Shown piece after piece: positions 56,120 to 64,000 of a stretch of DNA of 64,000 nt (position 1 is the first letter of the stretch; every line of letters begins with the position of its first letter). Under the pieces are notes generated by a model. It had not been told where the DNA came from, searched no databases, and saw nothing but the letters and a program-made list of their open reading frames with translations. The DNA comes from Verrucomicrobiota bacterium (lineage in GTDB: Bacteria > Verrucomicrobiota > Verrucomicrobiia > Chthoniobacterales > UBA10450). The stretch is from positions 61,784 through 125,783 of the forward strand of contig QHPU01000041.1 in NCBI GenBank assembly GCA_003219175.1, in the 5' to 3' direction. The position numbers were made by a program, and so were the translations under genes.

Positions 56120-56557
56120 CTATTCCTGCACGATCTCGTCCGGCAGCTCGTTGATGGTATCGCCGGTACGGGGGAAATGGGCAGCCAATAATTTTCCTAC
56201 TTCGCTAACGGCGAGGATGATGGCGCGGTTGAAATCCTGTTTCTTGAAATGCTCCCGCATGTCGATCACCAATTTTTTCCAAAATTCTTTCCCGCATTTT
56301 TCGTGGACGCCGACGTCACCGACCACGGCATACTTCTGTTCTCGTGGCGCAACAAAGATCAGAACGGCGTTGCGACTGGTGGTCTTCTGCATTCCCAGCT
56401 GAAAGAATTTTCTTTCCGCCCTGGGCAAGGCGTCACCTTCAAAGGTCCACCGCTGAATAAAAACGCGGATTTGCCCGGAACTTTTTCCTTCCGCTTTCTT
56501 TATCGCCTGCACGATCCGCTTGTGGTCGAGCCGGCGAAGGAAACTGTGCGTTCGCAC
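56120..56557 (-). CDS. TPM-domain protein
   Basis: IVQAIKKAEGKSSGQIRVFIQRW...RNAVLIFVAPREQKYAVVGDVGVHEKCGKEFW; GTG start just after the upstream TPM gene. Confidence 0.8.
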   Translation of the reverse strand: MRTHSFLRRLDHKRIVQAIKKAEGKSSGQIRVFIQRWTFEGDALPRAERKFFQLGMQKTTSRNAVLIFVAPREQKYAVVGDVGVHEKCGKEFWKKLVIDMREHFKKQDFNRAIILAVSEVGKLLAAHFPRTGDTINELPDEIVQE

Positions 56558-56561
56558 CTTG

Positions 56562-57335
56562 TTACCAGCTACCGCTCGCTCCCCCGCCACCACTGGAGCC
56601 ACCGCCACCACCGAATCCGCTGAAGCCACCGCCGCCTGAAGACCAACCACCCGACGACCATCCACCGCCTCCCCAATTCCCAGAAACGAATGGCCCGCCA
56701 ACCCCAGTATAACGGTAACCACCGAAACGACGCGAGGCGCGCATGGCGAGTAAGATCATCACGATAAAGAGAAAGAATACCAGTAGCCCGGCCGGGTTAT
56801 TGTTTTGACTCGTTCCGGTCTCACGGACTGTTTTTCCGGTCCCTTTGTACTCACCGCGAATAGCCTTAAAGATCAGGTCGATCCCGGCACCGATCCCGCC
56901 TTCGAAATCATTGGCCCGGAATCGTGGGGCCACGGCGTCGCGAATGATTTCGTTGCAGGTAATGTCAGGGAGCGCCCCTTCCAAGCCGTAGCCTGGTTGG
57001 ATGCGCATGCCACGTTCGTCGATGAAGACGAAGAAGACGACACCGTTGTTTCGTCCCTTTTGTCCGAGCTGCCACGCCTGAAACGTCCGCTGGGTGAAAT
57101 CTTCGATCGAACTCTGCGATGGGATTTTCCGCCAGATCGCAACCACGACCTGATTGGAGGTCTGGCGTTCAAATTCCGCCAGTTGTTCATTGAACCGTGG
57201 TGCCGTGTTGGGAGAAACCACGCCGGCGTAATCATTGAAGTAACGATCGGGCCTTGGCGGAATGGTTTCCGCAGCGTGAGTAAACACGACCCCTGCCAGC
57301 AGTACTAAAATTCCAAGACAAAATCGCATCCGCAT
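56562..57335 (-). CDS. TPM-domain protein (YgcG-like) with Gly/Ser-rich C-terminus
   Basis: YFNDYAGVVSPNTAPRFNEQLAEFERQTSNQVVVAIW...NNGVVFFVFIDERGMRIQPGYGLEGALPD; Gly-rich GGGGSSGGGGASGSW tail. Confidence 0.9.
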   Translation of the reverse strand: MRMRFCLGILVLLAGVVFTHAAETIPPRPDRYFNDYAGVVSPNTAPRFNEQLAEFERQTSNQVVVAIWRKIPSQSSIEDFTQRTFQAWQLGQKGRNNGVVFFVFIDERGMRIQPGYGLEGALPDITCNEIIRDAVAPRFRANDFEGGIGAGIDLIFKAIRGEYKGTGKTVRETGTSQNNNPAGLLVFFLFIVMILLAMRASRRFGGYRYTGVGGPFVSGNWGGGGWSSGGWSSGGGGFSGFGGGGGSSGGGGASGSW

Positions 57336-57387
57336 CGTCAACCGCGGCGAAACCCGAGGGTTCCGTTGCTTAATCTTAAAGGTGACT

Positions 57388-57431
57388 TTCACAGGATCCT
57401 TTGGCTCCGCTACGCTTCGCTCAGGATGACA
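57388..57431. repeat. Half-copy of the TCATCCTGAGC repeat
   Basis: CACAGGATCCTTTGGCTCCGCTACGCTTCGCTCAGGATGACACG. Confidence 0.6.
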
Positions 57432-57440
57432 CGCAAAATC

Positions 57441-58103
57441 TTACGGTGTTGCCGCGGCGGTCGCTGCTGGTGAAGCCGGGGCGGGGCTGCCAAAGTTAAA
57501 ATTCACCGTCGGCGGTTTTTCTGCACCGGCTTGGGCTTCAAAAAATGGCCGGGGCCGAAAGCCAAATATTCCCGCGAAAAGGTTCGTTGGGAAAGTGCGG
57601 ACGGCGACGTTGTAATCCTGCACCGCGGTGTTGAAATTTCCGCGCTCGACCGAAATACGGTTCTCGGTTCCTTCCAGTTGCGCCTGTAAGCTTTGGAAAT
57701 TCTGCGTTGCCCGCAATTCCGGGTAGCGCTCGCTCACCACCAGCAGGCGCGAAAGTGCGTTGCTCAATTGTCCCTGCGCCGCCTGAAACTCCTGCAATTT
57801 TGCCGCGTCGGTTGGAGCGTGATTGGGATCGATCTGCACCCGCCCGACGCTGGCGCGCGCATTCGTTACTTCGGTCAAGGTCGATTTCTCAAAATTTGCC
57901 GCCCCTTGAACGGTGTTGACCAGGTTCGGAATCAAATCGGCCCGGCGCTGATAAACATTTTGTACCTGGGCCCAGCTTTGATCGACCTTCTGCTGGAGTG
58001 GGACCAATCGATTATAACTGGCGGCGATGGCACATCCGCCGACCAGGACAATGAAAAGAAGAATGGCACCGACGCCGAGACAACCAAGAAGACCTTTATT
58101 CAT
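57441..58103 (-). CDS. LemA family protein
   Basis: YNRLVPLQQKVDQSWAQVQNVYQRRADLIPNLVNTVQGAANFEKSTLTEVTNARASV; RNFNTAVQDYNVAVRTFPTNLFAGIFGF. Confidence 0.95.
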   Translation of the reverse strand: MNKGLLGCLGVGAILLFIVLVGGCAIAASYNRLVPLQQKVDQSWAQVQNVYQRRADLIPNLVNTVQGAANFEKSTLTEVTNARASVGRVQIDPNHAPTDAAKLQEFQAAQGQLSNALSRLLVVSERYPELRATQNFQSLQAQLEGTENRISVERGNFNTAVQDYNVAVRTFPTNLFAGIFGFRPRPFFEAQAGAEKPPTVNFNFGSPAPASPAATAAATP

Positions 58104-58176
58104 ATGAGATAGAAACGTGTTTGCGCGAAATTAACCGTCCCCTGTTGCGCGAAGTCTCCAAAATTGCGCCGCCAAG

Positions 58177-58884
58177 TCAATCCTGCGCCGCAGGGGTTGT
58201 GGCCGGAGTCGCGGACTCCGGGTCCGGGCCGGACTGGCGGTGCGGGCCGGACGGGTGGTCCGAGGCAGACTTTTGGTTATCGATATCATCGGTGTCGGCA
58301 ACAGGTATACGCGGCGCGATTGGCAAATAGCGGGTACGCAATTCCTCGGCATTTGGCAGCTCGTCGAGATTGCGGAGACCGAAATGTTCGAGGAAGAATT
58401 CGGTGGTCTCGTAAAGCAGCGGACGGCCTGGCAATTCGGCGCGTCCACTGATTTTCAGCAGGCCGCGTTCCATTAAATTTTGCAGGACGCCTTCGACGGT
58501 GACACCCCGCACCGCTTCGACATCGGCGCGGGTGATTGGCTGGCGATAAGCGATGATGGCGAGGGTTTCCAGCGCGGGCGGCGAAAGTCGGGCCGGTTTC
58601 GGCCCGGGAAAAAGCTGACTAACCCAGCGCGCGCAATCAGGATGGCTGACCAACTGCCAGCCGCCGGCTTTTTCGACAAGCTGGAAACCGCGGGGAGTCA
58701 GAGTGTAATCGGTCTTTAATTGGCCGAGCGCTGCCGCCACTTCCGCTTCTTTTACGCGACCGAATTCGTTTGGAACCAGCTCGTCGCTGTCGCCCGCACT
58801 GGTGAGTGCATCGCGCAGGTCGGTCGTGTTCAGCGGTTTTTGTGCGCTGAATAACAATGCTTCGATTACCTGAATAAGCGTCAT
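58177..58884 (-). CDS. scpB: Segregation and condensation protein B
   Basis: MTLIQVIEALLFSAQKPLNTTDLRDAL; LETLAIIAYRQPITRADVEAVRGVTVEGVLQNLMERGLLKISGRAELPGRPLLYETTEFFLEHFGL. Confidence 0.95.
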   Translation of the reverse strand: MTLIQVIEALLFSAQKPLNTTDLRDALTSAGDSDELVPNEFGRVKEAEVAAALGQLKTDYTLTPRGFQLVEKAGGWQLVSHPDCARWVSQLFPGPKPARLSPPALETLAIIAYRQPITRADVEAVRGVTVEGVLQNLMERGLLKISGRAELPGRPLLYETTEFFLEHFGLRNLDELPNAEELRTRYLPIAPRIPVADTDDIDNQKSASDHPSGPHRQSGPDPESATPATTPAAQD

Positions 58885-58903
58885 TGTTTGATCACCAATT
58901 TCA

Positions 58904-60286
58904 TCATGCTCCAATCGCCTCCTCGATCGCTTCCGCAATGCGATTGGCCTGCCGATCAATCTCGTCGCGTTCGCGGCCTTCAATCAGCAACCGGATTTTT
59001 GGTTCCGTTCCCGAGTAACGTAAGAGCACGCGGCCCTTCCCGGAAAGGTTGCGCTCGGTTTCGCCCACCAATTTCATCACCGCCGGCAATTCCTCCAGCG
59101 GCGGCTTGCGTTTTACCCGCAAATTCCGCTGGGCCTGCGGATATTTTTTGAGGCAACTCTTCAGTTCACTCAATGGCTTCCCACTTTCTTTCATGATTCG
59201 CAGAACCTGGAGCGCGCTAATAATGCCGTCGCCGGTGGTGGTGAAGTCGCGAAAAATCATGTGGCCGCTCTGCTCGCCGCCGACGTTGAGGTTACGCGCC
59301 ATCATTTCTTCGAGCACATAACGGTCGCCTACTTTAGTGCGAATGACGTTGCCGCCGTGCGCAGCCAGCACTTCGTCGAGACCAAAATTGCTCATGACCG
59401 TCACAACCAGGGTATTGTCGCGCAATTTTTTCGTTCGCAATAAATCAACACTCGCGATCGCCAGAATTTCATCGCCATCGACCAATTCGCCGCTTTCATC
59501 GCAGAGCAGGACGCGATCGGCGTCGCCATCGTGGGTGATACCGACATGCGCGCCGGATTCCTTGACCACACGTTGAATCTCTTCCGGATGCGTGCTGCCG
59601 CAGTCGGCGTTGATGTTAGTGCCATTGGGAGTGTTGTGAGCGACGGTGACGTCTGCGCCCAACTCGCGCAAAATGCAGGGGGTTGATTTATAAGCCGCAC
59701 CGTTCGCTACGTCGACCGCGATGCGGGTTTTCTCCAAAGTCATTCCGCGCGGAAAACTTTGCTTGGCAAACTCGACGTAGCGGCCCAACGCGTCGTCAAT
59801 TCGCGTGGCACGCCCGATTTTTCCGGCGGTGGGCCGAATCGAATCGATTTCTCCGCTGAAAACGAGCTGCTCGATTTGCTCTTCTATTTGATCATCCAGT
59901 TTGTAGCCATCGTGCCGGAAAAATTTAATTCCGTTGTCAGCATAGGGATTGTGTGAAGCCGAGAGGACGATACCGGCGTCCGCGCGCAGCGAACGGGTGA
60001 TATAAGCGACGCCCGGGGTTGGCAATGGGCCGATCACCAGCACATCCACTCCCAGCGAAGTAATGCCGGCGACGAGTGCGTTCTCGAGCATGTAACCGGA
60101 GAGCCGGGTATCTTTGCCGAGCACAATCTTCGGGCGTGCGTCGCTGGGATGCGCACGCGGATTCAGTTTCGTGAAAACGTGCGCCGCAGCGCGGCCGAGC
60201 TTGAGCGCAGTCTCGGCGGTGACGGGCTCGACGTTCGCGACCCCGCGCACGCCGTCCGTTCCAAAAATTTTCCGGTTCTCGCTCAT
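58904..60286 (-). CDS. glmM: Phosphoglucosamine mutase
   Basis: KIFGTDGVRGVANVEPVTAETALKLGRAAAHVF; GIVLSASHNPYADNGIKFF; THDGDADRVLLCDE; GEQSGHMIF; RYSGTEPKIRLLIEG. Confidence 0.97.
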   Translation of the reverse strand: MSENRKIFGTDGVRGVANVEPVTAETALKLGRAAAHVFTKLNPRAHPSDARPKIVLGKDTRLSGYMLENALVAGITSLGVDVLVIGPLPTPGVAYITRSLRADAGIVLSASHNPYADNGIKFFRHDGYKLDDQIEEQIEQLVFSGEIDSIRPTAGKIGRATRIDDALGRYVEFAKQSFPRGMTLEKTRIAVDVANGAAYKSTPCILRELGADVTVAHNTPNGTNINADCGSTHPEEIQRVVKESGAHVGITHDGDADRVLLCDESGELVDGDEILAIASVDLLRTKKLRDNTLVVTVMSNFGLDEVLAAHGGNVIRTKVGDRYVLEEMMARNLNVGGEQSGHMIFRDFTTTGDGIISALQVLRIMKESGKPLSELKSCLKKYPQAQRNLRVKRKPPLEELPAVMKLVGETERNLSGKGRVLLRYSGTEPKIRLLIEGRERDEIDRQANRIAEAIEEAIGA

Positions 60287-60403
60287 CCGGCCTAATTCAA
60301 CTTCCCGCTCTGGCATTCGTAAACCGAAAAAACTGTGACTGCCGGGGTGCCGCGGCCTCCTGGCTTTCCAAAGCTATGAATTAAGAACACGTTTGTGTCG
60401 GTA

Positions 60404-61852
60404 TTATTTCGAGTGTTTTTTAGCGGCGCGTGCTTGTTCGCGCACATTTCGACCTTGGGAGTTCATTTCGTTTAATTTGCGGTGCAAAGTCCGGCGGCTG
60501 ATGCCCAGCTGGTTCGCGGCAGCGGTAATGTTTCCGCCGGTGGAAGCGAGCGCCTGGGTGATCAATCGCTTTTCCGTTTCCGCCAAATCGAGCGGATTAA
60601 CTTTTTGTGCAACGGCGATGGCACCCGCGGCGTCCCCAACCGAATCCCGGATTGCGCGCGGCAGATCGCGCACTGTCACCTTGGGTCCACTTGCCATGAC
60701 CACTCCGTGTTCGATTGCCGTCCGCAGTTCGCGAACATTTCCCGGCCAATCATAAGCCAGGAACGCATTCATGGCATCGGTGGTGATGTCGAGCAGCGGC
60801 TTCTCGTTCGCCTTGGAGAAATGCCGCAGGAAGGACCTAACGAGAAGTGGGATGTCCTCCTTGCGGGAGCGCAATGGCGGCATGGTGATGCGGACGACGT
60901 TGAGGCGAAAGTAAAGGTCGTCTCGAAATTTTCCCTCCCGCACCAGTTGCTCAAGGTTCTTGTTTGTCGCCGCGATCACTCTCACATCCGCGCGCAGGGT
61001 TTGGGTACCGCCGACGCGTTCGAACGATCGCTGTTCGCTCATCACCCGTAACAACTTCACCTGCGTGCTTGGGTCGATATCGCCGATTTCGTCCAGAAAA
61101 ATGGTGCCGCCATTCGCCTGCTCGAACCTTCCGATCCGTCGTTCGTGGGCGCCAGTGAACGCGCCTCGCTCGTGCCCGAACAATTCGCTTTCCAGCAGTG
61201 TCGGCGACAGCGCTGCACAATGGACCACCACAAATTTCGCGTGATTCCGCCGGCTCAAATTATGAATCGCGTGGGCGGCCAGTTCCTTGCCCGTACCACT
61301 TTCGCCTTCGATCAACACGCTGGCCGAAGAAGGCGCGACCTGCCGGATGGTATCGAGTACCTCGCGCAGGGCGAGTGATTCGCCGAGAATATTTTCCAGA
61401 CCGAAACGCTCGTCGATTTGCTGACGCAGAGTCCGGTTCTCCTGCTCCATCCGGCGCGATTGCAGCGCGCGTGCAATCAGGATTTCAACCTTGTCGAGGT
61501 TGAGGGGTTTGGTAACGAAATCGTAAGCGCCGCGTTTCATCGCTTCCACCGCGGTATCAACCGAACCGTAAGCCGTCATCATGATGCAAACCGGCGGGTG
61601 CGGCGTTTTTAATGCGCGCTCTATCAATTGCATACCATCTTCGCCGCCCAGCCGGAGGTCGGTCAGGAGGACGTCGACAGTTTCGCGTTCGAGCACGCTA
61701 ATGGCGCCGCCAATGTCCTCGGCGACATAGACATCGTATTCGTTCTCGAGCAAACGTCGCAACCCGTCGCGGGTATGCTTTTCGTCATCGACGATCAGGA
61801 TCGTTGGCTGCATTCCTTGGGAATAAGATGACCGAGTTCCAGGAGACGACAA
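60404..61852 (-). CDS. Sigma-54-dependent NtrC-family response regulator
   Basis: Receiver TILIVDDEKHTRDGLRRLL; AAA+ GESGTGKELAAHAIH, ELFGHERGAFTGA, GTIFLDEIGDI; Fis-type HTH ITAAANQLGISRRTLHRKL. Confidence 0.97.
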   Translation of the reverse strand: MSSPGTRSSYSQGMQPTILIVDDEKHTRDGLRRLLENEYDVYVAEDIGGAISVLERETVDVLLTDLRLGGEDGMQLIERALKTPHPPVCIMMTAYGSVDTAVEAMKRGAYDFVTKPLNLDKVEILIARALQSRRMEQENRTLRQQIDERFGLENILGESLALREVLDTIRQVAPSSASVLIEGESGTGKELAAHAIHNLSRRNHAKFVVVHCAALSPTLLESELFGHERGAFTGAHERRIGRFEQANGGTIFLDEIGDIDPSTQVKLLRVMSEQRSFERVGGTQTLRADVRVIAATNKNLEQLVREGKFRDDLYFRLNVVRITMPPLRSRKEDIPLLVRSFLRHFSKANEKPLLDITTDAMNAFLAYDWPGNVRELRTAIEHGVVMASGPKVTVRDLPRAIRDSVGDAAGAIAVAQKVNPLDLAETEKRLITQALASTGGNITAAANQLGISRRTLHRKLNEMNSQGRNVREQARAAKKHSK

Positions 61853-61966
61853 TTCCTTAGCTCAGGATTTGCACGATTACGGAGGGACGCGCTTCCACGC
61901 GTCGAGGACACGCTCCGAGGCGGACTGCCGTTAAAGCACTTCTCTCCATTGCCAATCCTGCCCGGT

Positions 61967-63202
61967 TCACGCTGCCTTTCGGTCGCCCGCTTCCAACATT
62001 CGGACGCGCTGCTCTTTGAGCGGCAGGCGAATGGTCAGAGTCAATCCCTTGCCTTCCGTGCTTTCGATTGCGAGTTCGCCGCCGTGTTCGCGGACAATGC
62101 GTCTAACGATTAATAGACCAAGACCGGTCCCGGACGCCTTGGTGGTGTAGTACGGTTCGAAGACGTGACTTAGAGCTTCCGCTGACATTCCCCCGCCATT
62201 ATCGATGAAACTGACGCGCACATGCGATTCGTCCCGATCGGTTCGAATCCGCAAGATACCGCGCCGTTTCATCGCTTCGAAGCTGTTTTTGATAACGTTG
62301 TAAAACGCCTGCTTCATCTGGTCTCGATCGAGTTGGAGTAATGGCAGGTCGGAGTGCAGTTCCGTTTCCACGACAATGTCGCGCGCTTCGATTTCGGCGG
62401 CAAAGAAACGCACCGCTTCCTCCACCATGGTGTTGATATTTCCCGGCCGGAGCTGTGGACGAGACGGCCGGATGGCCCGCAGGAATTGACTGACGATGGA
62501 ATCGAGCCGGTTGATTTCGCCGCGGCAGATATCGATGGAGTGCCGGAGTTCTTCGCGGGCTTTACCTTTTAGTTTGCGTGCCTGTCGCTCCATCAACTGC
62601 AAGTGGATGTTCAGGGAATTAAGGGGATTGCCTAGTTCATGGGCGACACCGGCGGCGAGCAAGGTGAGCGCGTTCAATCGCTCGCTCTCAATCGTTTTTT
62701 CCGCTGTCCGCCGGCTCTCAGTGATGTCGCGCATGATAATGGCGTAGCCGACCTGCTCCGTTGTCGCCGCGACTGTCGATCCCCGGTCCGAACTGGGCGG
62801 ATGGTTACCGGAGGTGTCGGCTACAGACGCATCTCGCGGCTCGATGACGAGGGGCACGATGTAAAAGTTGATGAACCGATTTCGCGGATAAAAAATTTCC
62901 AAGTCGCGGGTGACAGGACCGCCGCTGTGGGTCAACGCGTTCCAATCGAGACCCTGCACTCGTTCGTCGAGTTGTTTGCCGATCGAATCTTCGCCCGCGA
63001 GTCCAAAAAGCTCGCCAGCCGCGTCATTCAAATAGGTGATGCGTCCGGACGAATCGGTGACGATGATTCCTTCCTGAATGGCGTTGAAAACTGTCTCGAG
63101 AAATCCTTTCTCCTGAGCCAGGCGCAGCAAATAATTCTGCACCTCTTCCGGCCCGATCTTACCGAGCCGCCCGATCAATTTTTCGAGAAAGCCAGCTTTC
63201 AT
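61967..63202 (-). CDS. PAS-domain sensor histidine kinase (NtrB-like)
   Basis: PAS FNAIQEGIIVTDSSGRITYLNDAAGELFGL; H-box GVAHELGNPLNSLNIHLQLMERQ; SFIDNGGGMSAEALSHVFEPYYTTKASGTGLGLLIVRRIVREHGG. Confidence 0.95.
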   Translation of the reverse strand: MKAGFLEKLIGRLGKIGPEEVQNYLLRLAQEKGFLETVFNAIQEGIIVTDSSGRITYLNDAAGELFGLAGEDSIGKQLDERVQGLDWNALTHSGGPVTRDLEIFYPRNRFINFYIVPLVIEPRDASVADTSGNHPPSSDRGSTVAATTEQVGYAIIMRDITESRRTAEKTIESERLNALTLLAAGVAHELGNPLNSLNIHLQLMERQARKLKGKAREELRHSIDICRGEINRLDSIVSQFLRAIRPSRPQLRPGNINTMVEEAVRFFAAEIEARDIVVETELHSDLPLLQLDRDQMKQAFYNVIKNSFEAMKRRGILRIRTDRDESHVRVSFIDNGGGMSAEALSHVFEPYYTTKASGTGLGLLIVRRIVREHGGELAIESTEGKGLTLTIRLPLKEQRVRMLEAGDRKAA

Positions 63203-63696
63203 CCTACCCTTTCCAATTCCTCTACCGTACCGGTGTAAGGCCAATCTTCGGCCGAATGAACCAGCCCCGCTCTCACCGGATTATGGCGAACATAGTCCCA
63301 TTTTTGCGCATAACTCTCTTCCGAACGCAGAACATGATCAAAGAACTCGCGTTGCCACAGACTGGTTTCGGCGTTGGCCTTTGTAGCCGCGGTCGCTGGC
63401 CGCGGCTGAACGGCGCGAATCCTTCGACTCGTCCACGACTTCCATTCCCGCATAAAATCAGAAAGCCTCTTGGCATCACGTTCCGGCGCACAGAAAAAAT
63501 GCACGTGATCGGGCATGATGACGTACGAACCAATTGCCGATTGATGTCGCTCACGTGCCTGGCGCAGTTCGTCTACCAAAACCTCCGCTATGACATCTCT
63601 TATCAGGATCGGGCGGCGTCTAAACGTACAGACCGTGACGAAATAGATTGGAAACTCAATGCATACGCGATCGAGACGCTGCAGATGTTTGTGCAC
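63199..63696 (-). mobile_element. REP-associated tyrosine transposase (RAYT, IS200-like Y1 transposase family)
   Basis: VTVCTFRRRPIL; GSYVIMPDHVHFFCAPE (HUH motif); WQREFFDHVLRSEESYAQKWDYVRHNPVRAGLV; GTG start. Confidence 0.92.
63383..63407. repeat. REP-like palindrome inside the RAYT ORF
   Basis: GTAGCCGCGGTCGCTGGCCGCGGCT; AGCCGCGG / CCGCGGCT arms. Confidence 0.85.
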
Positions 63697-63753
63697 GCAA
63701 ATTCTTTAGCCGAAGTCATTGGTCTCGGCCAGCTGGGAGACTTTGCAGCAGAG

Positions 63754-63778
63754 AGCCGCGGCCGGCGACCGCGGCTAC
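63754..63778. repeat. REP-like palindrome upstream of RAYT, between RAYT and pnp
   Basis: AGCCGCGGCCGGCGACCGCGGCTAC; reverse complement matches the internal copy at 24/25 positions. Confidence 0.85.
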
Positions 63779-63800
63779 AACCTGAAGCGAAACTAGGCGA

Positions 63801-64000
63801 CTACCGCCGCGCGCCATTTTGCACGGGCTCGGGGACCTGGCCGGTCTCGGCTTCGGCGCGTTCTTTCAAGGCAGCCTTGCGCGAGAGCTTAACCCGGCCC
63901 TTGTCATCGATGCCGATGCATTTCACCCAAATGACGTCGCCCACTTTGGCTACGTCTTCGGTGCGTTTCACTCGGAAATCAGCCAGCTCGGAAATATGCA
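63801..64000 (-). CDS. pnp: Polyribonucleotide nucleotidyltransferase, C-terminal S1 domain (truncated by window edge)
   Basis: Minus-strand translation [53 protein letters not shown]..., stop TAG at 63803-63801. Confidence 0.88.
   Translation of the reverse strand, partial: HISELADFRVKRTEDVAKVGDVIWVKCIGIDDKGRVKLSRKAALKERAEAETGQVPEPVQNGARR

Overview
The window looks like a chromosomal segment of a GC-rich Verrucomicrobiota-type bacterium. This is inferred from gene content and repeat style; no marker search was run. It is mostly housekeeping genes: xylulokinase C-terminus-ubiX-DUF374-folD, S2P protease, uvrC, PBP2, gdhA, dnaK-groES-groEL, thyA, prc, an amgK/murU-like pair, purN, gpsA-plsY-mnmG-cdd, metF, rpoA-rplQ, LemA/TPM, scpB, glmM, an NtrB/NtrC pair and the pnp C-terminus. 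I found no rRNA, tRNA, CRISPR array or prophage. Four signals stand out. (1) Three otherwise conserved genes (an APC permease, mnmG and an ADOP-type permease) each lack a short internal segment and change frame at the junction. (2) Several families of hairpin/palindromic interspersed repeats recur, some read in-frame inside enzymes (UvrC, an S9 peptidase, a histidine kinase, ScpB), and one ~20-bp motif, GGTCCGAGCCGGACTGGCGTT, occurs about ten times. (3) A RAYT (REP-associated tyrosine transposase) gene has near-identical REP-like palindromes inside it and just upstream, and its stop codon overlaps the start codon of a two-component histidine kinase (ATGA). (4) UvrC is compact and lacks the four-cysteine Fe-S motif. 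No single new defence or biosynthetic system is obvious. The best candidate for an undescribed element system is the modular hairpin repeats together with the RAYT.
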